Of a DNA stretch of 15,920 nucleotides, positions 7,798 to 14,365 are shown one piece after another. The first letter of the stretch is position 1. The number at the start of each line of letters is the position of its first letter. A program made the position numbers and the translations under genes. This DNA is from Marinobacterium sp. xm-d-530. Its GTDB lineage: Bacteria > Pseudomonadota > Gammaproteobacteria > Pseudomonadales > Balneatricaceae. The DNA is taken from the NCBI GenBank assembly GCA_949499045.1, contig CATEEE010000107.1, positions 1 to 15,920 on the forward strand, given 5' to 3'. The notes beneath the pieces are model-generated. The model was not told where the DNA came from, ran no database searches, and was given only the letters and a program-made list of their open reading frames with translations.

Positions 7798-8606
7798 TGT
7801 CAAATATCCCTACGGTACTTACCCGAATCATTGATCGAAAATTTGAAGAGATCGCGGAGCGTTCACAAACCATCTCAATCGATGATTTGAAAGCTCAAAT
7901 CGAAGCAAACCTAGGTGGCGCAACCGATCCGCGTGGTTTCGTAAAGTCGATGCAGAACGCATTAGCAGAAGGTCGCTCTGCCGTCATTGCTGAGATTAAA
8001 AAAGCGAGCCCAAGTAAAGGGGTTCTGCGTGAACAGTTCCTCCCGGCCGATATAGCGCAATCTTATGCTGCGGGCGGTGCAAGTTGTCTATCGGTATTGA
8101 CCGATGTCGACTTTTTTCAGGGGGCTACCGAGTATCTCCAACAGGCTCGTGCAGCCTGCTCGCTACCGGTCATTCGCAAAGACTTTATCGTTGATGAGTA
8201 TCAGGTCTACGAAGCACGCGCGATGGGCGCTGACTGCATACTGCTGATCGTGTCGGCTCTGGATGATGCCAAAATGAGAGAGCTAAACGATCTGGCTATT
8301 TCATTGGGTATGGATGTGCTGATCGAAGTACACGACCGTGAAGAGCTACTCCGTTCTCTACCGCTGGGCAACACGTTGGTGGGTATCAATAACCGTAATC
8401 TCCATACCTTTGATGTGAGTTTGGATGCAACTATTCAGCTGTTATCAGATATCCCCGAGGATCGCATCGTCGTGACAGAGAGCGGTATTTTGGGGCCCGA
8501 CGATGTGGCGCTCATGCGTCAGCATCAGGTTAACTCGTTCCTAGTGGGCGAAGCGTTTATGCGAGCTGAAGTGCCGGGTGAACGCTTGGCTGAGCTGTTT
8601 AAATAA
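7797..8606 (+). CDS. trpC: Indole-3-glycerol phosphate synthase
   Basis: A 269-residue TIM-barrel enzyme that closes the indole ring, converting CdRP to indole-3-glycerol phosphate. The family signature IAEIKKASPSKG is at residues 64-75 (E66, K68), the catalytic Lys lies in VIRKDFIVDEYQVYEARAMG (K128), and VGINNRNL and VTESGI (E228, S229) form the phosphate and substrate site. It is a single-function TrpC, not fused to TrpF, whose domain is absent from the window. It begins on the last base of trpD. The next gene (OsmC family) starts after 12 nt with its own RBS and is probably co-transcribed. Confidence 0.97.
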   Translation: MSNIPTVLTRIIDRKFEEIAERSQTISIDDLKAQIEANLGGATDPRGFVKSMQNALAEGRSAVIAEIKKASPSKGVLREQFLPADIAQSYAAGGASCLSVLTDVDFFQGATEYLQQARAACSLPVIRKDFIVDEYQVYEARAMGADCILLIVSALDDAKMRELNDLAISLGMDVLIEVHDREELLRSLPLGNTLVGINNRNLHTFDVSLDATIQLLSDIPEDRIVVTESGILGPDDVALMRQHQVNSFLVGEAFMRAEVPGERLAELFK

Positions 8607-8618
8607 AAGGATTTTATT

Positions 8619-9023
8619 ATGCATGTTGAAGTGAGCTGGGAAGGGGAAGAGCGCTTTAAAGCGATCACCGACTCTAAGTTTGAAGCACATATTGATCGTG
8701 ATTTAGAGACTGGCCCTCGTCCAATGGAGTATATCCTAGTTGGGCTGGGTGGCTGTGCCAGTGTTGACGTCATGAGTATTTTGAAAAAAGCACGCCAAGA
8801 TGTGGTGAGCTGTGTGGCCTCAATTGATGCTGAACGAGCGGACGCCGTGCCTGCTGTTTTTACTAAGATCCACGTGACCTTTAAGGTGACCGGACACAAC
8901 CTTAAACCGGCAGCGGTTGAACGTGCGGCGCGCTTATCAGCTGAACAGTACTGTTCCGTCTCAAAGATGTTGGAAGGTGGCGGGGTAGAGATTACCCACA
9001 GTGTTGAGATCAACGACGCATAA
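8619..9023 (+). CDS. OsmC-family (YhfA-like) putative peroxide-detoxification protein
   Basis: A 134-residue protein of the OsmC/Ohr superfamily. Its fold features are visible: an N-terminal beta region with GPRPMEYILVGLGGCASVDVMSIL, then helices, and a C-terminal SAEQYCSVSKMLEGG. The two cysteines expected of the family are C46 and C112, candidates for the peroxidatic and resolving residues of thiol-dependent hydroperoxide reduction. At this length and with this sequence it is nearer to the small YhfA-type branch, whose substrate is not established, than to Ohr or OsmC proper. The RBS AAGGA sits nine bases before the ATG, and the gene lies 12 nt after trpC. In pseudomonads a crp/vfr-type regulator gene is found near this OsmC gene, from memory; it is absent here. 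A strong terminator ends the transcript. Confidence 0.85.
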   Translation: MHVEVSWEGEERFKAITDSKFEAHIDRDLETGPRPMEYILVGLGGCASVDVMSILKKARQDVVSCVASIDAERADAVPAVFTKIHVTFKVTGHNLKPAAVERAARLSAEQYCSVSKMLEGGGVEITHSVEINDA

Positions 9024-9036
9024 TCCCTCATTATAT

Positions 9037-9065
9037 TTGCAAAAGGGCGCGTAGATCGGTAAGAT
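9037..9065 (+). promoter_or_regulatory. Possible rpsF promoter buried in the terminator
   Basis: TTGCAA (9037-9042) and TAAGAT (9060-9065) are separated by exactly 17 bp; each matches the sigma-70 consensus at four of six positions. A start near 9072 would give a leader of about 96 nt before rpsF. The boxes overlap the terminator stem, so this is only a candidate. Confidence 0.35.
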
Positions 9066-9080
9066 CACGCGTCCTTTTTT
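9042..9080 (+). terminator. Intrinsic terminator after the trpDC-osmC run
   Basis: AAAGGGCGCGT (9042-9052) pairs with ACGCGTCCTTT (9067-9077), 11 bp with one G·U. The stem continues past a bulged A as GATC/GATC around a GGTAA loop, and a T run follows (9075-9080). It lies 18 nt after the osmC stop. It is read directly from the sequence. Confidence 0.88.
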
Positions 9081-9105
9081 ATATCAACCTCCTTGCTTTT
9101 GGAGA

Positions 9106-9164
9106 GACCGTCTGTAAAGGGGCCGGTCACTGACGATCCAGAGGCTAACAAACCGTAAGGAGCT
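9106..9164 (+). promoter_or_regulatory. Structured rpsF leader, candidate S6:S18 autoregulatory element
   Basis: GACCG (9106-9110) can pair with CGGTC (9124-9128) across a 13-nt loop. The same CGGT (9124-9127) can instead pair with ACCG (9152-9155), which lies directly before the Shine-Dalgarno AAGGAG (9157-9162). GGCT (9143-9146) can also pair with AGCT (9161-9164) over the RBS. Bacterial rpsF leaders are known to carry an RNA motif with a key CCG that binds the S6:S18 complex and represses translation. Identity with that motif is inferred from position and the CCG, not shown by alignment. Confidence 0.45.
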
Positions 9165-9167
9165 ATA

Positions 9168-9575
9168 ATGCGTCACTACGAAGTACTGTTCATGGTTCAC
9201 CCGAACCAGAGCGAGCAAGTGCCTACAATGATCGAGCGTTACACCACTCTGATCGAAGGCGATAACGGCAAGATCCACCGTCTAGAAGACTGGGGTCGTC
9301 GTCAATTGGCTTACTCAATTAACAATGTACATAAAGCACACTACGTTCTTATGAACATCGAAGCGACTCAAGCTGTAATGGACGAGCTAGAAAACTTGTT
9401 CCGCTACAACGATGCTGTGCTACGTAACATGGTTATTCGCACTAAAGAAGCGATCACAGAGCCATCTCCAATCAAAGCTGCTGAAGCTCGTGAAGAGCGT
9501 AAGCCTCGTCGCGAAGAGCGTCCAGCGCCAGCTAAAACTGAAGAAACTGCTCCTGCAGCAGCTTCTGAAGAATAA
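9168..9575 (+). CDS. rpsF: 30S ribosomal protein S6
   Basis: A 135-residue ribosomal protein of the central domain of the small subunit, which binds 16S rRNA as a pair with S18. MRHYEVLFMVHPNQSEQVP at the start and LEDWGRRQLAYSINNVHKAHYVL (about 40-62) are diagnostic. After the globular part (to about residue 100) comes a charged, Ala/Pro/Glu-rich tail ending ASEE; in E. coli a tail also ending SEE receives extra glutamates from RimK, and the same could apply here. The RBS AAGGAG is five bases from the ATG. It is followed after 20 nt by rpsR; no priB lies between them, unlike in enterobacteria. Confidence 0.98.
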   Translation: MRHYEVLFMVHPNQSEQVPTMIERYTTLIEGDNGKIHRLEDWGRRQLAYSINNVHKAHYVLMNIEATQAVMDELENLFRYNDAVLRNMVIRTKEAITEPSPIKAAEAREERKPRREERPAPAKTEETAPAAASEE

Positions 9576-9595
9576 TTTAAGTAGGAGATATTCAG

Positions 9596-9826
9596 ATGGC
9601 ACGTTTTTTCCGTCGTCGTAAGTTCTGTCGTTTCACTGCAGAAGGCGTTACTCAGATCGATTACAAAGATCTAGACGTCCTAAAAGGTTACATCACTGAA
9701 ACTGGCAAGATCGTACCTAGCCGTATTACAGGTACTAAAGCTAAGTACCAGCGTCAGCTAGCTACTGCTATCAAGCGCGCTCGTTACGTAGCACTTCTTC
9801 CATACACTGACGGTCACGACCGTTAA
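9596..9826 (+). CDS. rpsR: 30S ribosomal protein S18
   Basis: A 76-residue basic protein, the partner of S6 in the small-subunit platform. MARFFRRRKFCRFTAEGV at the start, the central YKDLDVLKGYITETGKIVPSR, and the rRNA-binding TGTKAKYQRQLATAIKRAR are all typical, and length equals the family norm. It is 20 nt after rpsF with its own AGGAG RBS, so the S6:S18 pair is made from one transcript. The end of the gene (9808-9825) is itself a near-perfect inverted repeat with ACGGTC-AC-GACCGT at its core. Confidence 0.98.
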   Translation: MARFFRRRKFCRFTAEGVTQIDYKDLDVLKGYITETGKIVPSRITGTKAKYQRQLATAIKRARYVALLPYTDGHDR

Positions 9827-9834
9827 TAGTGATT

Positions 9835-9855
9835 AATAGCTCTATAGCTATTTTT
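9835..9855 (+). terminator. AT-rich hairpin with T run after rpsR (attenuator-like)
   Basis: AATAGCT (9835-9841) and AGCTATT (9846-9852) form a 7-bp stem with a CTAT loop, followed by a T run to 9855. It resembles a weak terminator and could lower read-through into rplI; the low GC content makes strong termination unlikely. Confidence 0.4.
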
Positions 9856-9875
9856 GGGTGATTGTTTAATTTTTA

Positions 9876-9893
9876 CTGCAGGTATACCTGCAG
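9876..9893. repeat. 18-bp perfect palindrome before rplI
   Basis: CTGCAGGTATACCTGCAG is its own reverse complement. As RNA it folds as a 7-bp stem with a TATA loop; as DNA it could bind a dimeric regulator. It ends 19 nt before the rplI start, just ahead of the RBS TGAGG (9900-9904). Confidence 0.6.
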
Positions 9894-9912
9894 CCTAAAT
9901 GAGGTTTGAGAG

Positions 9913-10359
9913 ATGGAAGTTATCCTCCTCGAGAAGATCGGTAAACTAGGTGCACTAGGCGACAAAGTTAACGTTAAAGCTGGCTTTGGTCGTAACTACC
10001 TGATCCCACAAGGTAAAGCAGTTTCTGCAACTGCTGCCAACGTTGCACGCTTCGAAGAGCGTCGTGCTGAACTAGAAGCGGCTGCTGCTGAAGCACTGGC
10101 TACTGCGACTACACGCGGTGAAGCTCTAGAAGGCAAAGAAGTGACTATCACAGCGACTGCTGGTGATGAAGGTAAACTGTTCGGCTCTATCGGTGCACGT
10201 GATATCGCAGACGCGATCACTGCAACTGGCGCTGAAGTAGAGAAGAGCGAAGTTCGTCTTCCAAACGGTGTTCTACGTAACGTCGGTGAATACGAAATCG
10301 TTGTTCAACTACACGCAGAAGTATCTGCTACAGTGAACCTTAAGATCGCTGCTGAGTAA
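9913..10359 (+). CDS. rplI: 50S ribosomal protein L9
   Basis: A 148-residue two-domain ribosomal protein. The N-terminal domain MEVILLEKIGKLGALGDKVNVKAGFGRNYLIPQGKA matches the L9 signature, a long Ala/Glu-rich connecting helix spans about residues 45-75, and the C-terminal domain holds GKLFGSIGARDIADAI and LPNGVLRNVGEYEIVVQLH. L9 binds 23S rRNA near the L1 stalk and affects frame maintenance. It is 86 nt after rpsR, a larger gap than usual that contains a hairpin and a palindrome, so its level may be set separately. A strong terminator follows. Confidence 0.98.
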   Translation: MEVILLEKIGKLGALGDKVNVKAGFGRNYLIPQGKAVSATAANVARFEERRAELEAAAAEALATATTRGEALEGKEVTITATAGDEGKLFGSIGARDIADAITATGAEVEKSEVRLPNGVLRNVGEYEIVVQLHAEVSATVNLKIAAE

Positions 10360-10373
10360 TCAGACGCTGTCTT

Positions 10374-10404
10374 AAAAAAAACCGCGCTTCGGCGCGGTTT
10401 TTTT
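10374..10404 (+). terminator. Strong intrinsic terminator after rplI
   Basis: CCGCGC (10382-10387), loop TTCG and GCGCGG (10392-10397) form a GC stem capped by a stable UUCG tetraloop. It is flanked by eight A's on the left and seven T's on the right, so it should work in both directions. It ends the rpsF-rpsR-rplI unit. Confidence 0.96.
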
Positions 10405-10462
10405 ATGTCTAAACAGGTATAGTTATCGGCTCTAATCATTTTATTTCTGTAGTAATTAGACC

Positions 10463-11842
10463 ATGCTCGATTTTCAAGACGACGATCTCACACAGGCCAA
10501 AGTACCTCCACACTCGATAGAAGCGGAGCAGTCGGTACTCGGTGGCTTGATGCTCGATAACAACGCATGGGACGTTGTATCGGAAGTCTGTCTTGAACAG
10601 CATTTCTACACGGGTGGGCATCGCATGATGTTCCGCACCATGCAGAAGTTGATTGATCAGGGTCGTCCTATCGATGTTGTTACTCTCTCTGAAGAGCTGG
10701 ATCGTACCGGTGAGCTCGAACGAGCTGGCGGGTTAGAGTACTTAGTCGATCTTGCGCGTAATACGCCTAGTACATCCAACATTCGAGCCTACTCAGAGAT
10801 CGTTCGTGATCGTGCCTTGCTGCGCCAGATGATTTCGATCTCCACAGAGATCTCAGACTCCTCCTTCTTCCCTGATGGTCGCTCGGCCGATGAGGTGTTG
10901 AATGAGGCGGAATCTAAGATTTTTCAGATCGCCGAAAATCGCCCCAGCCAGAGTGGCCCTCAATCCGTTAACCCGCTGCTAAAAGCGGCCGTTGAACGTA
11001 TTGATGAGCTGTTCAGTAATGGCGATGCGCTAACCGGTCTTACCACTGGCTTTGATGACCTTAACGAGCGCACGGGTGGCCTGCAGTCATCCGACTTGAT
11101 CATCGTTGCCGCCAGGCCGTCGATGGGTAAGACCACCTTCGCGATGAACCTGGTAGAGAACGCCCTTATGGGTGACGATAAACCGATTCTAGTGTTCAGT
11201 CTTGAGATGCCCGCCGCTCAGTTGATGACGCGTATGTTGTCGTCACTGGGACGCATTAACCAGACGCGTGTGCGTAATGGTCAGTTGGAAGATGACGATT
11301 GGCCTAAGCTGACGGCGGCCGTCAATATGTTGAAGAACAAGCCTCTCTATATTGATGATCAGCCGGGGATTAGCCCCAATGAGATGCGTACCCGGGCTCG
11401 TCGTATTGTGCGTGAACATGGCGAGATCGGCATGATCATGGTCGATTACCTTCAATTGATGCAGATTAAAACCGGTAAGAGCGAAGGGCGTACCGCCGAG
11501 ATCTCTGAGATCTCCCGTTCATTGAAAGCCCTAGCAAAAGAGATGAGCTGTCCGGTTGTGGCGCTTTCCCAGCTTAACCGATCACTGGAGCAGCGCCCCA
11601 ATAAACGCCCAGTGAACTCTGACCTTCGTGAATCGGGCGCGATTGAGCAGGATGCCGACGTCATTATGTTCATCTACCGTGATGAAGTGTACAACGAAGA
11701 CTCACCTGAGAAAGGCGTTGCCGAAATCATTATTGGTAAGCAGCGTAACGGCCCGATCGGTACCACCCGATTGGCCTTTATCGGTAAGTACACCCGCTTC
11801 GAAAACCTAGCGCACAGCTACGAATACCCACCGGATGAGTAA
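10463..11842 (+). CDS. dnaB: Replicative DNA helicase DnaB
   Basis: A 459-residue hexameric 5'-3' helicase that opens the replication fork and recruits primase. The N-terminal helical domain begins PPHSIEAEQSVLGGLMLDN (about 16-34). The RecA-like C-terminal domain has Walker A ARPSMGKTT with K223, Walker B IMVDYLQLM with D328, LSQLNRSLEQRPNKRP, and the arginine-finger region before the C-terminal QRNGPIGTTRLAF. No intein or insertion is present and length is normal. The Shine-Dalgarno before ATG 10463 is poor (TAATTAGACC). After the rplI terminator dnaB needs its own promoter; TATAGT at 10418-10423 is a possible -10 without a clear -35. alr, a common next gene, is absent. Confidence 0.98.
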   Translation: MLDFQDDDLTQAKVPPHSIEAEQSVLGGLMLDNNAWDVVSEVCLEQHFYTGGHRMMFRTMQKLIDQGRPIDVVTLSEELDRTGELERAGGLEYLVDLARNTPSTSNIRAYSEIVRDRALLRQMISISTEISDSSFFPDGRSADEVLNEAESKIFQIAENRPSQSGPQSVNPLLKAAVERIDELFSNGDALTGLTTGFDDLNERTGGLQSSDLIIVAARPSMGKTTFAMNLVENALMGDDKPILVFSLEMPAAQLMTRMLSSLGRINQTRVRNGQLEDDDWPKLTAAVNMLKNKPLYIDDQPGISPNEMRTRARRIVREHGEIGMIMVDYLQLMQIKTGKSEGRTAEISEISRSLKALAKEMSCPVVALSQLNRSLEQRPNKRPVNSDLRESGAIEQDADVIMFIYRDEVYNEDSPEKGVAEIIIGKQRNGPIGTTRLAFIGKYTRFENLAHSYEYPPDE

Positions 11843-11853
11843 GCAGTACTGCA

Positions 11854-11943
11854 GTGACTGGCTTTAGCCTGTCATCTGCTGTTGCAGTATTTTCCAGAAA
11901 TTCAGTATTAATTGAGAGCGGGTGACAGGCTGAAGCCAGTCAC
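11854..11943. repeat. Long inverted repeat (27-bp stem) between dnaB and the GST gene
   Basis: The arms 11854-11874 and 11923-11943 (21 nt each, starting GTGACTGGC and ending GCCAGTCAC) are complementary except for one G·U. Pairing extends inward through 11880 and 11917 with two more wobbles, giving a 27-bp stem and a 36-nt loop. The loop carries CAGTATT twice (11885 and 11903). No T run follows on either strand, so it is not a standard terminator, and no flanking duplication is obvious. A REP/MITE-like element or a structured RNA are possible readings. Confidence 0.8.
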
Positions 11944-11999
11944 CAATTACAGGAAAACCGCTGAGATAGTGTGGTGGCAGACCTCTGGTATGACACCGT

Positions 12000-12599
12000 T
12001 TAATAGAACTCCGTCAGGTGAAACGGCTCTAACGCTCTCATCGACTTGCTCCAGCGAGCAAGGTCACCACTACTGAAGGGTTCAAACTCCGGTAATCTAA
12101 ACTCGATGTACTCCAGCGCCACTTCTAAACAGAGTTGCCCTAAACCTACCTGACCGTTAAGAGCATGGGGTGGGTTCAGTTTTAACTCGTTCAATGTACG
12201 TTCAATAGCACTGCTTCTGCGAATGGCCAGCTCGTTACCTTCGTTAGCACTCGCTCCCTCAAAACGCTTGTTGAAGGCCAGCCAAAAGGCGGCATCGATC
12301 AACCCCATTGCTTTTCCGGCTAAAGCGAGCTCTTGATAGAGTCGGTTAGCAGGCAGCAAGCTTGGGTCTGGTTTACGTCGTTCTAAATAGTGAATGATCA
12401 GTTGAGTCTCAGTCAGTGAAGTACCATCATCCAGCAGTAAAACCGGCACGCGGGACATGGGATTCGCTTGAATCAATTCGGGTGTGTCAGAGGGCGGGTC
12501 GACCCAGTGCATCGCACACTCATCGTCTAAGCCTTTCAGCATCAGAGCAACACGAACAATGCGGGCATAGGGTGAGGTGGGTGTCAGCATGAGCTGCAT
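12000..12599 (-). CDS. Glutathione S-transferase-like protein
   Basis: A 199-residue protein with an N-terminal thioredoxin-like GST domain. TPTSPYARIVRVAL (6-19) matches the SPxxRxVR start of bacterial GSTs with S9 in the usual catalytic-site position; the cis-proline motif is SRVPVLLLDDG (P52), and the glutathione-binding acid/hydroxyl pair is in LTETQLIIHYL (E64, T65). The remaining 110 residues are helical and diverge from well-known classes. Substrate and true glutathione use cannot be deduced; the stringent-starvation-type and non-catalytic GST-fold proteins are alternatives. It starts two nucleotides after the thioesterase stop, with the RBS AAGGA inside the end of that gene, so the two form an operon. 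It faces dnaB convergently across the long inverted repeat. Confidence 0.85.
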   Translation of the reverse strand: MQLMLTPTSPYARIVRVALMLKGLDDECAMHWVDPPSDTPELIQANPMSRVPVLLLDDGTSLTETQLIIHYLERRKPDPSLLPANRLYQELALAGKAMGLIDAAFWLAFNKRFEGASANEGNELAIRRSSAIERTLNELKLNPPHALNGQVGLGQLCLEVALEYIEFRLPEFEPFSSGDLARWSKSMRALEPFHLTEFY

Positions 12600-12601
12600 G
12601 G

Positions 12602-13033
12602 TTAAGCTTCCTTCATTAGATTGGCTCTGAACTGTTCTGGCAGTGTCACCACTTTGCGTGCGTCGTAATCAAAGAAAACAATACCCGTTTTAACGTGTGC
12701 TATCTCAACAGCGGTCGCTTTGTTGGTCATCAAATAGAAGATATCGCAGCCGTACTTATTGAAATCCCCAACGGTGATGTCGATCTGGATCTGGTCACCG
12801 TGAAAGCCCTCTGCCTTATAGACAATGGCGCTGTCGGTCATGATGATGCCAAGACCCTCTACATCCATTTCGGTGTAGCCATACTGTCTGAAAAAACGGG
12901 TACGTGCCTCGTGAACAAAGCTCAAAACCGAATCATTACCTAAGTGGTTGCCGTAGTTGATATCGCTGATACGAACATCCATCACCGTCGAAAAGAGGTA
13001 ATTATCGGGCATCTCAATTTTAATGCGCGCCAT
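12602..13033 (-). CDS. Hotdog-fold acyl-CoA thioesterase (4-hydroxybenzoyl-CoA thioesterase type)
   Basis: A 143-residue single hotdog domain. VRISDINYGNHLGND (20-34) is the family active-site stretch, in which D24 takes the place of the catalytic Asp of 4HBT-type enzymes; the long helix FVHEARTRFFRQYGY follows, and the beta strands include IVYKAEGFHGDQIQIDI and HVKTGIVFFDY. It probably hydrolyses an acyl-CoA; the chain type is not readable from sequence. ATG 13033 has AAGGAT about ten bases upstream. It is the first gene of a two-gene minus-strand operon with the GST-like gene and shares an 88-bp divergent region with the MFS gene. Confidence 0.87.
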   Translation of the reverse strand: MARIKIEMPDNYLFSTVMDVRISDINYGNHLGNDSVLSFVHEARTRFFRQYGYTEMDVEGLGIIMTDSAIVYKAEGFHGDQIQIDITVGDFNKYGCDIFYLMTNKATAVEIAHVKTGIVFFDYDARKVVTLPEQFRANLMKEA

Positions 13034-13081
13034 GGGTTGTAAATCCTTCTTGTAACACTAATCCCTATGTGAGAACTTAGC

Positions 13082-13097
13082 CTGTTCTTGTACACAG
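13082..13097. promoter_or_regulatory. LexA (SOS) box-like sequence in the thioesterase/MFS divergent region
   Basis: CTGTTCTTGTACACAG fits the CTGT-N8-ACAG pattern of the gammaproteobacterial LexA operator exactly in its outer half-sites and matches three of the eight alternating TA positions inside. It lies 25 nt before the MFS start codon, where binding would block transcription. Function is inferred from the pattern alone. Confidence 0.4.
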
Positions 13098-13107
13098 CAC
13101 TAGTGCT
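13096..13107. repeat. 12-bp palindrome before the MFS gene RBS
   Basis: AGCACTAGTGCT is a perfect palindrome ending four bases before the RBS AAGGA (13111-13115); it overlaps the end of the LexA-like box by two bases. It could be an operator half of an unknown regulator or a small RNA hairpin. Confidence 0.4.
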
Positions 13108-13121
13108 TTTAAGGAATTCTT

Positions 13122-14294
13122 ATGTCATCCGCTTCAACCAATGTAAAACTCTACCCTGTCGCTCAAGCGTTAGGGGCTGCGACGCCACCTATCATCATCT
13201 CTTTGGGTGGGCTTGTGAGTCTTTCACTGAATGCTCCACAAGATCTGGTTACCATGCCGGTGTTTCTGTTCAATCTTGGGGTTGCGCTCAGTACCTTACC
13301 GGCGGCCTTTATGGTGCGCCAGTTTGGTCGTAGGGCGGCTTACATTTTGGCAGCCTTGGTTTGCGTAGTCGCGGGAGTCGTTGCGGGAGCGTCGATCATC
13401 AATCAGTCGTTTATCTGGTTCTGCAGTGGCACTTTCTTGGCAGGTTTCTACGCAGCGCATGTGCAGAGCTACCGGTTTGCGATTACCGAAGGGGTGGCAA
13501 GTGAAGAGCAAGGTAAGGCGATATCGCGTGTCATGATTGGTGGACTAGCGGCTGCCATTATCGGTCCTCAGGTGGTTGTCTGGACCGAAGGTGCGCTTGA
13601 GGCACAGTATGCCGGCAGTTTTCTGTCGATGTCTGTTCTGGGGTTGTTGGCGGTTCTGTTACTGACACAACTCAAACCGGTTGAGTCGATGTCTAAAGCT
13701 AAATCCGGTGGGTCTAAGTTAGAAGCGCTCTCTCTGCTCAAGCGCCCGGCCTATCTGACGGCGGTAGCGGCGGGTGTGGTTTCCTATGGTTTAATGGCCT
13801 TTGTGATGACGGCGGCACCGATCGCCATGGTCTCCCACGGCCACGAAGTGCATCAAGCGGCACTGGGGATTCAGTGGCATGTATTGGCGATGTTTGCACC
13901 GAGCTTCTTCACCGGTAAGTTGATGGCAAGGTATGGTAAAGCGCGTATCACGGCGATTGGATTGTTGCTTATAGCACTCTCGGGAGTGATCGCTCTGTTT
14001 GGTTTGGAGTTGACCCACTTCTGGGGATCGCTGATTCTGTTGGGTATCGGTTGGAACTTCGGTTTTATCGGGGCAACCGCGTTGGTTGCGCAGAGTGTTC
14101 CGGAGGAAGATAAGAGCGTCGCGCAGGGTTTGAACGACTTTTTGATCTTCTCGATTGTAGCGATCGGCTCATTTATGTCCGGTTTGCTGTTAAATTCGAC
14201 CAGTTGGCAGGTGCTTAATCTTGTGATCTTCCCGATCGTTGCGTTGGTGCTCGGTTTGATGCTGTTTAATCAAAAGCGTTCTAATCGAGGCTAA
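13122..14294 (+). CDS. Major facilitator superfamily transporter, substrate unknown
   Basis: A 390-residue inner-membrane protein with about twelve hydrophobic spans in two six-span halves, joined by a charged loop near residues 185-205 (KPVESMSKAKSGGSKLEAL). The loop between spans 2 and 3 carries VRQFGRRAAYI (about 65-75), a degenerate form of the MFS motif GxxxDRxGRR; GKLMARYGKAR (about 266-276) is the equivalent in the second half. ATG 13122 has the RBS AAGGA six bases upstream. The pattern of transmembrane helices suggests an efflux or nutrient carrier, but I cannot place it in a substrate class. It is divergent from the thioesterase/GST operon and may share control with it. Confidence 0.88.
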   Translation: MSSASTNVKLYPVAQALGAATPPIIISLGGLVSLSLNAPQDLVTMPVFLFNLGVALSTLPAAFMVRQFGRRAAYILAALVCVVAGVVAGASIINQSFIWFCSGTFLAGFYAAHVQSYRFAITEGVASEEQGKAISRVMIGGLAAAIIGPQVVVWTEGALEAQYAGSFLSMSVLGLLAVLLLTQLKPVESMSKAKSGGSKLEALSLLKRPAYLTAVAAGVVSYGLMAFVMTAAPIAMVSHGHEVHQAALGIQWHVLAMFAPSFFTGKLMARYGKARITAIGLLLIALSGVIALFGLELTHFWGSLILLGIGWNFGFIGATALVAQSVPEEDKSVAQGLNDFLIFSIVAIGSFMSGLLLNSTSWQVLNLVIFPIVALVLGLMLFNQKRSNRG

Positions 14295-14309
14295 GTTGGC
14301 CTGAAAATT

Positions 14310-14334
14310 GCCTGTTGATCTTGAGGGCTTTTTT
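14310..14334 (+). terminator. Weak possible terminator after the MFS gene
   Basis: GCCT (14310-14313) may pair with GGGC (14325-14328), partly by G·U, followed by six T's (14329-14334). The stem is short, so termination strength is doubtful, but it is the only candidate between the MFS gene and the kinase. Confidence 0.3.
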
Positions 14335-14365
14335 CTACTGTTATTGGCCCATTTTCTTTGAAAAA

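Noticed and set aside
9164..9169. Perfect TATAAT overlapping the rpsF start codon
   Set aside because: It spans the start codon itself, and any transcript from it would lack the rpsF RBS; it arises from the sequence AGCTATAATG.
9808..9825. Inverted repeat at the end of rpsR as a terminator
   Set aside because: It lies inside the coding sequence and is not followed directly by a T run; the 2-nt loop is also unfavourable.
11854..11943. Integron attC-like site
   Set aside because: The hairpin size fits, but the RYYYAAC/GTTRRRY core sites are missing and no cassette or integrase is nearby.
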